DNA of 64,000 nt. Source: Streptomyces sp. NBC_00433 (GTDB lineage Bacteria; Actinomycetota; Actinomycetes; Streptomycetales; Streptomycetaceae). The position numbers and the translations under genes are program-made. The stretch is taken from contig CP107926.1 in the NCBI GenBank assembly GCA_036015235.1, forward strand, positions 434,001-498,000. Reading direction: 5' to 3'. Shown here in pieces: positions 7,474 through 15,199 of this stretch (positions within the stretch are counted from its first letter, which is position 1; each line of letters starts with the position of its first letter). The notes under the pieces were generated by a model. The model saw only the letters and a program-made list of their open reading frames with translations. It did no database searches and was not told the DNA's origin.

Positions 7474-8646
7474 TCAGGCCATGCCGAGTTCGTACGAGCT
7501 CTGCACCCATGCGCAGAGGTCCTTGAGGTCGTCCTCCACCTCGGTCCAGGACTTCATCGGCTTGCCGAAGGTGCGGATCTCGAAGGGCACCATCACCGCC
7601 TCCTCCTCGGTGTGGGAGGATATCTGGCGCATGCCGCCGAAGACGCTCTGCTGCCGGATGGCCGCCTCGCCGGTGAACGCCGCCCTGGTGTAGTCGAGCA
7701 GGACGACGGGGTCGTCCTCCTCGATCCCGCGGATGGCCGTCTCGTAGAACTCCCTCTTCGCCGCCAGGCCCTGCTCGTGGTAGCCGTCGGCGAGCAGCGT
7801 GGTGAGTTCGTCGTGGTTGTTGCGCAGGGCGGTCCGCACCACGGGGTCGAGGCGGGCGTGGACCTCGGCGAGCGGCGCACGGCTCAGCACCACGGTCCGG
7901 TTCTTGATGCCCATGGAACGGTCGTTCTCGACATCGTCGGCATGGTCGGCGAACGCGGTGACCTGCATGAACAGCAACTGGAGATAGCCCAGCACCTCCC
8001 GGCGGCGCCTCGCCTGCCCGCTGAGGAGCGCGTCCGCCTGGGTCGCGGGGCCCCGGGGCACGAACTTGTCGGCGGCGGTCTCGGCGAAGCGGTGCGCCTG
8101 GTGCAGCCGGTGCCGGGCGTCGGGCAGGTAGACGCCCTCGCGCAGCGGGGCGGCCGGTCGCAGCCGGTCGAAGAAGGTCGCCATGCCGGCGAGCGGCACG
8201 CCCACCGAGTAGTGGACGAAGAGGCCGTCGCCTTCACCGGGCTGCCCCGCGTGCTCGTGGTAGCCGTTCCTCGGCGCGAACCGGGCGCCGTTGCCCGCGG
8301 GCAGCGTCTGCAGGAGGCCGCCGGTCGAGCCGCTCAGCGTGCCCGCGCCGGCGCCGTAGAAGGCGTCACGGACTACCCGGATCCGCTGGAGGGTGTCCAG
8401 CAGCGCCACGGGACCGCTCGTGAAGCCGTCGCCGACGACGGACCAGGGCTTGGTGACGAACTCCAGGTTGGAGTATGTCGTGCCGCCCGGCAGGGACCGG
8501 GAGTCCGAGACCACCCGGAAGAGGGGCTTCCCCGTGGGCCCCGCCGGGTGCCGGGCGGTGCTCTCCGCCAGTTTGGTGTCCCCGTCGATCTTCTTCCCCG
8601 CCGCGTCGGTGACGGGAAGGCTGATCTCGATCTCGTACCCGATCAT
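7474..8646 (-). CDS. Uncharacterised protein, possibly amidoligase/GCS-fold
   Basis: A 390-residue soluble protein that I cannot assign firmly. The opening MIGYEIEISLPV, the later SNLEFVTKPW and the GLFVHYSVGVPL segment recall, in order, the GxExE, E-[LF]-V-[ST]-x-P and GlHvHv motifs of the putative amidoligase (ATP-grasp-like COOH-NH2 ligase) fold. Between them VVSDSRSLPG could be the DxS motif. The C-terminal half is alpha-helical (residues 150-390) and has no known match to me. The gene is monocistronic; its 214-base upstream region carries two direct CGGATA repeats 11 bases apart (8768-8773 and 8779-8784). The ligase idea is an inference. Confidence 0.5.
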   Translation of the reverse strand: MIGYEIEISLPVTDAAGKKIDGDTKLAESTARHPAGPTGKPLFRVVSDSRSLPGGTTYSNLEFVTKPWSVVGDGFTSGPVALLDTLQRIRVVRDAFYGAGAGTLSGSTGGLLQTLPAGNGARFAPRNGYHEHAGQPGEGDGLFVHYSVGVPLAGMATFFDRLRPAAPLREGVYLPDARHRLHQAHRFAETAADKFVPRGPATQADALLSGQARRRREVLGYLQLLFMQVTAFADHADDVENDRSMGIKNRTVVLSRAPLAEVHARLDPVVRTALRNNHDELTTLLADGYHEQGLAAKREFYETAIRGIEEDDPVVLLDYTRAAFTGEAAIRQQSVFGGMRQISSHTEEEAVMVPFEIRTFGKPMKSWTEVEDDLKDLCAWVQSSYELGMA

Positions 8647-8860
8647 GCATGGCTCCTTCGCCTGTGCCGTTCAGGCCCGCCGAGCCGCCGCGAGGCATCG
8701 GACATCGCCGCCTGCCCCCGCCCCCGCGGTCCCGCGGCGTCTGCTTCGATCGCCATCCTGATACGTCCGGATATACATCGGATAAGCGGACCGGCACTCT
8801 CCGCGACAGCGCGTGACCTGGTGACGGCGGCGGCGGAGACCAGGCCGTCCGGCCGCCCGA

Positions 8861-10942
8861 TCAGGCTTCGGTCAGTTCGGCCCAGATGGTCTTGCCCCGG
8901 CCGGCCCGCCGGACCCCCCAGCGCTGGGTGAGCTGCGCGGTGATGAACAGGCCGCGGCCGTTCTCGTCGGTGTCCACCGCGCGGCGCAGCTGCGGCGCGG
9001 TACTGCTGTTGTCGGTCACCTCGCAGGTGAGCACGGCGGCGCGGAGGAGCCTGAGGTCGATCGGACCGGTGGCATAGCGCACGGCGTTGGTCACCAGCTC
9101 GCTGACGACGAGAACGGTGCTGTCGGCCAGCTCCTCGATGCCCCACTCGGCGAGTTGCCGGGAGACCAGCCCGCGGGCCCGGGAGACCGCCTCGGGGGTG
9201 TTGGGAAGGGTCCACGCGTGCGTCTGCCCGGCGCCGAGCGTGCGCGTGCGGGCGGCCAGCAGGTAGACGTCGCGGTCCGGCTGCTCGGGGGCCAGCGCCT
9301 CGACGGCGGCGTCGCAGGCGCTCTGGAGGGTCGAGTGCGGGTTCGCCAGCGCCCGGTGCAGGCGTGCGGTGCTGTCCTGGTCCAGCGGGAGTGCCGCGTT
9401 GTGGAGCAGCAGGATGCTGCCCTCGGGCAGTTCCCGCTCGGTGACCTCGTAGCGCGCGATGTCGTGTCCCAGGGGCGGCCCCATGGGGACGTCGAGCGTC
9501 TCCTGCCCGCCGTCGGCGCGCAGCAGGACAGGAGCCGGATGCCCCGCACTGGCCGCCGTGCAGACGCGGGTCACCGGGTCGTAGACGACGTACAGGCAGG
9601 TTGCCGCCGCCCAGGCTTGCGGGGCGCCGGCGAGCGCCTGCGCCATGGCGGGGCGCGGGCGGCTGGACAGGTCGTGCAGGCGTTCCAGGATCTCGTCGGG
9701 CGTCAGGTCGAGGCCGGAAAGTGCCTCGCTGGCGGCACGCAGCTCGCTGGTGAAGGCCAGGGCGTCGCCGGTACGCAGGACGGCGTTCCCTCCGACGAGT
9801 GCGACGCGGGCGCCTGCCAGCGGGATGACGTCGAACCAGCCGCCGCCGGCGCCGGCGGGCAGATAGCTGTGGGCCAGGTCCAGCGCGGGCACCTCGGCCG
9901 TCTTCGGCTCGCGCAGATCACGTTGCACGATCCTCGCGACCGAGCGCTCACGCCCGTAGAGGCGGGCATTGTCCAGGCACAGGGCGGCGCACCCGGTCAG
10001 CTGCTCGACGAGCGCCAGATCCTCGTCGTCGAAGGCCCTCGGATTGCGCGACCGGTAGAACGACGCGAGTCCGAGGACGACGCCGCGCGCCCGGACCGGG
10101 GTGATGATCATGGAATGGACGCCCGAGTCGCGGAGGCGGGCGTATCTGCGGTCGCTGGGCGCCGCGAACCACGACTCGTCCGTCCCCACCTCGCGGAAGA
10201 GGACCGGGGCGAGGGTGGCGAGCACCTCGCGGTGGGGCGTGCCCGAGCGGTAGAGGGCGATCTCGCCGACCTCCGGCACACCTTGCCCGCGGTCTTCGAC
10301 GGCGGACCGGAAACCTGCCCTGCGCAGCTCGGCGACCTCGTCGATCGACGCCGGCGTGGGGGCCTGCCCGCGGAAGACGGAGTCGAAGACGTCGACGGCC
10401 ACGGTGTCGGCGAGCCCCTCCGCCACCAGGTCGCAGAATTCCGCCGCGGTGCGGAAGGTGTCGAGGGTCGTCCCCACCCGCGCGGCCGCCTCGTTCAGCA
10501 GCCGCAGCCCGGTTTCGGCGCGGACCCGCCGGGTGATGTCCGTGAGCGCGAGCGCGACTCCGAGCACCGCGCCGGAAGCGTCGTCCTGGAGGCGGAAGGC
10601 GGCGAGCGACCCGATCGCCTCGACCGGGGGATCCGACCGGGTCCGCGCCCGGATCCACAGGTCCAGGACCGGCCGCCCGCTCTCCAGCACGCCTGTGACG
10701 GCCCGCTCCATCTCCCCCGGCTCGCTGATGTCGAACGCCCGGATCATCTGGCCGAGGGTGCAGCCGACGTACTGGTCCACGGGGAAGTCACGGATCCGCC
10801 GTGCCGCGGTGTTGACCCGCACCAGCCGGAGATCGGCGTCGAAGAGGTGGAGCCCCACGGGCGACTGGGAGAAGACGGCGTCGGTGACCGCGTCGTTCAG
10901 CTCCCCCCGGTCTGACGCCGGCTTTGAAGGCCTGTCGGGCAC
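8861..10942 (-). CDS. PAS-GAF-SpoIIE-HATPase sensor protein with degenerate phosphatase domain
   Basis: A 693-residue sensor of the Streptomyces RsbU/RsbW-fusion type. Domains in order: PAS (about 15-140), GAF (about 150-330), SpoIIE/PP2C-like (about 340-545) and an anti-sigma-type histidine-kinase-like ATPase (about 565-693, with the N-box ELVTNAVRYA and G2 ENGRGLFI). In the phosphatase module the metal-binding Asp of the GGDW motif is Gly368 (GGGW) and that of GDVxGHG is Asn386 (GGNAVLRTG), so it is probably inactive. The GTG at 10942 follows GAGAGG and gives a normal N-terminus. Likely a partner-switching or anti-sigma regulator; the partner is unknown. Confidence 0.85.
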   Translation of the reverse strand: MPDRPSKPASDRGELNDAVTDAVFSQSPVGLHLFDADLRLVRVNTAARRIRDFPVDQYVGCTLGQMIRAFDISEPGEMERAVTGVLESGRPVLDLWIRARTRSDPPVEAIGSLAAFRLQDDASGAVLGVALALTDITRRVRAETGLRLLNEAAARVGTTLDTFRTAAEFCDLVAEGLADTVAVDVFDSVFRGQAPTPASIDEVAELRRAGFRSAVEDRGQGVPEVGEIALYRSGTPHREVLATLAPVLFREVGTDESWFAAPSDRRYARLRDSGVHSMIITPVRARGVVLGLASFYRSRNPRAFDDEDLALVEQLTGCAALCLDNARLYGRERSVARIVQRDLREPKTAEVPALDLAHSYLPAGAGGGWFDVIPLAGARVALVGGNAVLRTGDALAFTSELRAASEALSGLDLTPDEILERLHDLSSRPRPAMAQALAGAPQAWAAATCLYVVYDPVTRVCTAASAGHPAPVLLRADGGQETLDVPMGPPLGHDIARYEVTERELPEGSILLLHNAALPLDQDSTARLHRALANPHSTLQSACDAAVEALAPEQPDRDVYLLAARTRTLGAGQTHAWTLPNTPEAVSRARGLVSRQLAEWGIEELADSTVLVVSELVTNAVRYATGPIDLRLLRAAVLTCEVTDNSSTAPQLRRAVDTDENGRGLFITAQLTQRWGVRRAGRGKTIWAELTEA

Positions 10943-11127
10943 GGCAGCGGGCCTCTCGCCAGAAGGACACTGCGACGGACACCCCCATCCGAGCCCGGTC
11001 CCCGGCCCGCGGCCACCGGGGCGGTGCGACCGGGTGAACCTGGCGCCGCCGGGTCGCCGTGCTCGGCGGCGCCACAGGCGCCAGGTGCAGGCCCACCGTG
11101 AGCGGCTCGCCGCACGGATCGCCGTCC

Positions 11128-11682
11128 TCAGCGGCCGGCGGGCGGCACTTGACGCCTGCCTACGCGGGGCCCGCCGCCGCGGGCCCCGGCTCGGACGGTG
11201 AACGAGATCCAGCTGTCGGGCGGCAGATCCGGGCGATCGGGTACGGGCCTGCGCTCCTCGGTCCACGCGTCGCCCGCGACCTCGGCGGCGACCCGGCGCC
11301 AGAAGCCGACCGCGGCGGCGTTGTCCTCCTGGAAGGCGACTTCCCACGGCCCCGGGTGCTTGATCAGTACCTCCTGAACGGCACGCAGCCCGATCCCCGT
11401 CCTGCGTATGCCACGCACCACGAAGAAGCTGTTCAGCACGCGCGTCGGGCCGGCCAGGGCGCGGACGAAGGCCAGGCCGACAGGGGAATCGCCGCTGGTC
11501 AGCAGATAGGGCGCCCAGTCGGCCTGCGTGAAGGCGGCGTCGAGCCGGTCGCTCCGGAAGGTCCCGTCGGGATCGGGCACCGCTTCGGTGAATTCCGACA
11601 TGTCATGTCGGAACAGCAGCCAGAGGCGCTCCATCGCCGGCCGGTCGGCCGGATCGGCGAGGCGCACGGATATGTCGGTCAC
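11128..11682 (-). CDS. GNAT-family N-acetyltransferase
   Basis: A 184-residue acetyltransferase. The fold is visible from VTDISVRLADPADRPAMERLW at the start, the VLNSFFVVRGIRRTGIG strand-turn where acetyl-CoA binds (RRTGIG), and the EDNAAAVGFWRRV helix near the end. The start is taken as GTG at 11682, nine bases after a GGAG site; an upstream ATG would add a low-complexity arginine-rich tail. It sits 185 bases upstream of the PAS-GAF gene on the same strand. The acceptor is unknown. Confidence 0.8.
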   Translation of the reverse strand: MTDISVRLADPADRPAMERLWLLFRHDMSEFTEAVPDPDGTFRSDRLDAAFTQADWAPYLLTSGDSPVGLAFVRALAGPTRVLNSFFVVRGIRRTGIGLRAVQEVLIKHPGPWEVAFQEDNAAAVGFWRRVAAEVAGDAWTEERRPVPDRPDLPPDSWISFTVRAGARGGGPRVGRRQVPPAGR

Positions 11683-11778
11683 GCGTCTTCTCCAGGGTCG
11701 GCGGGTCGGTGGCGCGTCGGAGTCGCTGAGGAGTGCCCCTCGTTGCGGACCTCGTCGCGGAGGGGATTCGCCCGGTCC

Positions 11779-11811
11779 TTGACCTCGACGCAAGTGTGAG
11801 ACTCCTACGTT
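11779..11811 (+). promoter_or_regulatory. Possible promoter for the broken quinone oxidoreductase
   Basis: TTGACC (11779) is followed, with a long spacer, by CCTACG/TACGTT (11804-11811), placing transcription close to the ATG at 11818. The long spacer and the CTC...GAG symmetry recall MerR-type promoters. This is a weak call. Confidence 0.25.
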
Positions 11812-11817
11812 CCGTGC

Positions 11818-12273
11818 ATGGAGATCGACGAGCGGCACACAGCCGAGCAGACGCGGACGATACGGGCCCTGGTCCAGCGGTCGCACCGCGGGCCGGAGGA
11901 CGTTGTCCTGACGACCGACCGGCGCCGCCCCGCCGCCGGGCCGGGTGACGACCTGATCCGGGTGGGCGCCGCCGGGGTCGACTTCGCGGACGTCATGCAG
12001 GCGCGGGGAACGTACGGAGGCGGACCGCAGACACCTTACGCGGCGGGCTTCGAGGCGGCCGGACCCGAGGCAGGCACGCCCTCGGCCCCTGGCGGTAGCG
12101 GCGGGCCGGCCGTACTCGGGCTCGCGCCGCTTCCGGGTCGCGTGCGGAGAATGCGGAGCCGGGCCGATGAGGCCATCCTGGGACGACGGGGACGACGGTA
12201 CCGCCGGGGCACCCGGCGGCTCGCCCGGTGTGATCTGGTGACCGAGCTGTCCTGGAGGCGGCGATGGAGATGA
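11818..12273 (+). pseudogene. Remnant of a zinc-independent MDR quinone oxidoreductase
   Basis: Residues about 16-85 read IRALVQRSHRGPEDVVL, DDLIRVGAAGVDFADVMQARG and PYAAGFEAAG, which is the N-terminal GroES-like domain of NADPH:quinone oxidoreductases. After EAAG the similarity stops abruptly and the frame runs through low-complexity Arg/Gly-rich sequence to a stop inside the next gene. The Rossmann domain, about 220 residues, is absent. A 3-prime deletion has fused the stump to the region in front of the NAD kinase gene. Confidence 0.7.
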
Positions 12274-13337
12274 GCCGACTCGGCATGGTCGTGCACGGCG
12301 GGCGCCCGGAGGCCGGGGAAGCGGCGCGCGTGGTGCGGGCCTGGTGCGCGGAGCACGGGGTTCACTGCGCCGACATCGACATGTGGCGGGAAGGCGACCG
12401 CCGCAGCCCTGGCGAGGAGGTGGCGGCGGCGGGGAGTCCCGACCTCATCGTCACCCTGGGCGGCGACGGGACCTTCCTGCGGGGCGCGCGGCTGGCCGTC
12501 GACGCCGACGTCCCGGTCCTGGGGGTCGATCTGGGGCGGGTGGGGTTCCTGACCGAGGTGTCGGTCTGCGACGTCCGCGCCGCGCTGGACTCGGTGCGCG
12601 AGGACCGGGTCAGGCTCGACACCCGCATGCTGCTCGCCCTGCGCGCCTCCCGCCGTCTCGAAGTGCCGGCGGAGATGGAGGAATGGGTGGGACGCGGCCG
12701 GGGGCCGCTGCCACCGCCGCCGCAGGTGCGCCCGGACTGCCTGGTCGACAAGGAGTGGGGCATCCCGCTGGACGTCACCGCGCTCAACGACGTCGTCCTG
12801 GAGAAGCTCTCCCGGGACCGCCAGGTGTCCGTCGGGGTCTACGTCAGCGGCAGGCTCCTGGCGTCCTACTCGGCCGACGCGCTGCTGGTGGCCACGCCGA
12901 CCGGTTCGACCGCCTACAGCTTCGCCGCGGGCGGCCCGGTGGTCTCGCCGCGCGCCGAGGCCCTCGTCTTCACGCCGGTCGCCCCGCACATGGCCTTCGA
13001 CCGGTCGGTGGTCGCGGCTCCTGACGAGCCGGTCGGCATGCGCATCCTGGAGCGTTCCGGCCCGGCCGCGGTCAGCATCGACGGCCAGGTCAGGGGCGTG
13101 CTCGACCCGGGGGACTGGATCGGCGTCTACCGGTCGCCGCGCCGGCTGCGGGCCGTACGGCTGGAGCCGATGGACTTCTACGGGCGGCTGCGGGAGCGGA
13201 TGAACCTGACCGACGCGCCGGCCGCGGTCGCCGACGGGACCCCGGCACCCCTGTGGTCGCTGACCACGCCCGCGCCCGACGACCTCGCCCACCTGGCGCT
13301 GCTGACGGCGCCGGGCGGCCCCTCCCCCCTCATGTAG
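12264..13337 (+). CDS. nadK: NAD kinase (paralogue)
   Basis: A 357-residue ATP-NAD kinase that makes NADP in the cytoplasm. It shows the GGDGT motif at 66-70, the substrate-binding Asn175-Asp176 (ALNDVVLEK) and the GSTAYSFAAGGPVV motif at 214-226. A proline-rich insertion at about 138-166 and a 40-residue tail make it longer than the usual 290-300 residues, which suggests a secondary, perhaps conditionally used, enzyme. The ATG follows GGAGG. It overlaps the end of the degenerate oxidoreductase reading frame. Confidence 0.88.
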   Translation: MEMSRLGMVVHGGRPEAGEAARVVRAWCAEHGVHCADIDMWREGDRRSPGEEVAAAGSPDLIVTLGGDGTFLRGARLAVDADVPVLGVDLGRVGFLTEVSVCDVRAALDSVREDRVRLDTRMLLALRASRRLEVPAEMEEWVGRGRGPLPPPPQVRPDCLVDKEWGIPLDVTALNDVVLEKLSRDRQVSVGVYVSGRLLASYSADALLVATPTGSTAYSFAAGGPVVSPRAEALVFTPVAPHMAFDRSVVAAPDEPVGMRILERSGPAAVSIDGQVRGVLDPGDWIGVYRSPRRLRAVRLEPMDFYGRLRERMNLTDAPAAVADGTPAPLWSLTTPAPDDLAHLALLTAPGGPSPLM

Positions 13338-13353
13338 CCGCACAGGGGGCATT

Positions 13354-13386
13354 TGCCTGTGAGGCAAAACTTTTGCCTCACAGGCA
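13354..13386. promoter_or_regulatory. Perfect 16-bp-arm palindrome in front of the XRE-cupin gene
   Basis: Arms TGCCTGTGAGGCAAAA (13354-13369) and its exact complement (13371-13386) flank a single central C. It ends 22 bases before the ATG of the XRE-cupin regulator and starts 16 bases after the NAD kinase stop. The A/T-rich centre within a G+C-rich genome and the position make it a likely operator, most simply for autoregulation by the adjacent regulator. It could also act as a terminator for the NAD kinase gene. Confidence 0.7.
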
Positions 13387-13408
13387 TGTCCTGCTGTTCC
13401 ATGGAGTC

Positions 13409-14080
13409 ATGGCAGCCACCGATCACCAGCCCCCCGCGGCCCACGACGACGACCTCGTCCTCGCCCCGCGGCTCCGGGACCTGCGGCAGGCGGCCGGGCT
13501 GACGCTGGAGAGCGCGGCGAGCCGGGCCGGACTGTCCGCGGCGCATCTGTCGCGGCTGGAGTCCGGGCTGCGCCAGCCCTCGCTCCCGGTGCTGCTCGGG
13601 CTCGCCCGGATGTACGGGACCACGGTCTCGGACCTGCTGGGTGAGACCGCGGGCGAGCCCGATCCCATCGTACGCGGGGCCGACGCGGCCGCGGTGCCTG
13701 CCGGCGGCTGGACGTACTGGCGGGCCGGCGGCAACGGGCGGGCCATGCAGGCGCTCCGGCTGCACATCCCGGCCGGGGCGCAGCGCGCGCTGGTGCGGGT
13801 GCACCCGGGCGAGGAGTGGCTGTACGTCACCGGCGGCACGCTCGACCTGACGCTCGGCGAGCGCACCCACACGCTCGCCCCCGGCGACTCCGCGCACTTC
13901 GACTCGCTGGTGCCGCACCAGCTGGCCGCCGCCGGCGGCTCGGGGGCCGACGTGCTGTTCATGCACACGCTCATGCAGAGCGAGACGTCCGCGCTGTGTG
14001 TCGGCGCCCCGTCCGCCCGCACCACCGCCGCGCTCCCCGCGGCGCACCGCACCGCCACCCCACGAGGAGACCGGTCATGA
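13409..14080 (+). CDS. XRE-family regulator with C-terminal cupin domain
   Basis: A 223-residue regulator. The helix-turn-helix is at residues 18-75 (LRDLRQAAGLTLESAASRAGLSAAHLSRLESG is read in two helices), and the cupin sensor domain at about 117-185 (HPGEEWLYVTGGTLDL, LAPGDSAHFDSLVPHQL). Such proteins sense a small ligand and control catabolic or detoxification genes. The start is just after a perfect palindrome, and its TGA overlaps the ATG of the downstream DUF6126 gene, so the two are translationally coupled. The third gene, an M20 peptidase, is broken. Confidence 0.88.
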   Translation: MAATDHQPPAAHDDDLVLAPRLRDLRQAAGLTLESAASRAGLSAAHLSRLESGLRQPSLPVLLGLARMYGTTVSDLLGETAGEPDPIVRGADAAAVPAGGWTYWRAGGNGRAMQALRLHIPAGAQRALVRVHPGEEWLYVTGGTLDLTLGERTHTLAPGDSAHFDSLVPHQLAAAGGSGADVLFMHTLMQSETSALCVGAPSARTTAALPAAHRTATPRGDRS

Positions 14081-14262
14081 CCACAGAAGCCACCCCGCGC
14101 GAGGCCGCCCCGAAGCCCGTCCCCGTCGTCGTCCCCACCACCAACGGCAGCGAGAAGCGCAAGCAGCGCGGGGTCATCACCCGGGTGCTGGTCTACGTGG
14201 TGGTCGCGCACCTGCTCGCCGCCTACCTCTACTTCCTCTTCGAGATCGCCGGCAAGCACTGA
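14077..14262 (+). CDS. DUF6126-type small single-pass membrane protein
   Basis: A 61-residue protein: a Pro/Thr-rich basic N-terminus with GSEKRKQRG before one membrane helix (ITRVLVYVVVAHLLAAYLYFLF). This arrangement behind an XRE-cupin regulator and before an M20 amidohydrolase is familiar from Streptomyces genomes and corresponds to DUF6126 (recognition, not searched). It overlaps the regulator by four bases (ATGA). Its role is unknown; it may anchor or modulate a partner at the membrane. Confidence 0.75.
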   Translation: MTTEATPREAAPKPVPVVVPTTNGSEKRKQRGVITRVLVYVVVAHLLAAYLYFLFEIAGKH

Positions 14263-14372
14263 CCGTCGCACCGGGTGGCCCCGCGGCGCCGGCGTGATCG
14301 AATGGCCGCATCGCGCGGCCCTCGCCGGTCCGCGGCCCACACCGCACCGCACGGCCAGTGGAAGGCGACCCG

Positions 14373-15191
14373 ATGGCGCCTCCCGACGACGCGTGGCAGG
14401 CCGAGCTCCTTGCCGGGGCTCGAATCGCTCTACGAGGACCTGCACCGGCATCCCGAGCTGTCGGGCCACGAGCACCGTACCGCCCGCGAAGGCCGCGCAG
14501 GCGCCGGCCGACGCCGGGTACGAGGTGGCCGAGGGCGTCGGCGGCACCGGCATGGTCGGGGTGCTGCGCAACGGCGGGGGTCCTGTGGTGATGCTGCGGG
14601 CCGGCATGGACGCGCTGCCGGTCCGGTCCGGTCCGCGAGGCGACCGGGCCGCCGTACGCGTCCGAGGTCTACGCGCCAGGTCCCGACGGGGACAGCGTGC
14701 CGGTCGCCCACGCCTGCGGGCACGACATGCACGTGGCGGCCCTGGCCGGGGCGGCGGCGCTGCTCCCGCGGCTGCGAACCCACTGGTCGGGCACCGTGCT
14801 CGCGGTCTTCCAGCCGGCCGAGGAGCTGGTCGCCGGTGCGCGCGGGATGGTCGAGGACGGGCTCTTCGGGCGCGGCGGCCACGGTTCGCGGCCCGAGGCG
14901 ACCGTCGACCCGGTGCTGCTCGCCGCGTCGGTCGTGGCGCGCCCGCGGGGCGTCGTGGCGCGCGAGGTGCCGGCGACGGAGACCGCGGTGGTGACGGTGG
15001 GCCGGCTGCAGGCCGGGACGAAGGAGAACACCGTCCCGGACACCGCGACGGTGATCGCCGCCTTCCAGGAGAGTGGCCACGACCAGCTGCCGAGCAGCCA
15101 CTCCCCCGAGTTCGCACCCGTCGTCCAGCCCACCCTGACCACCGGGGTGGAGGCCCTCACCGTCGCGGCCCTGGGCAGGCTCGGCGGCTGA
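14373..15191 (+). pseudogene. M20-family amidohydrolase, frameshifted and internally deleted
   Basis: The pieces are in three frames: MAPPDDAWQAELLAGARIAL, then LYEDLHRHPELSGHEHRTA in a second frame, AGYEVAEGVGGTGMVGVLRNG in a third, and finally VAHACGHDMHVAALAGAAALLPRL with GGHGSRPEATVDPVLLA. The metal-binding HACGHDMH motif is intact but two further blocks are missing (between DGLFGR and GGHGSR, and after TVIAAFQESGH). It has at least three lesions, so no functional peptidase can be made. It was the third gene of the XRE-cupin/DUF6126 unit. Confidence 0.85.
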
Positions 15192-15199
15192 GGCCCGCC

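Noticed and set aside
10943..11347. An N-terminal extension of the PAS-GAF protein
   Set aside because: The extension is Arg/Pro-rich, overlaps the GNAT gene, and a GTG with a good ribosome site starts the conserved part.
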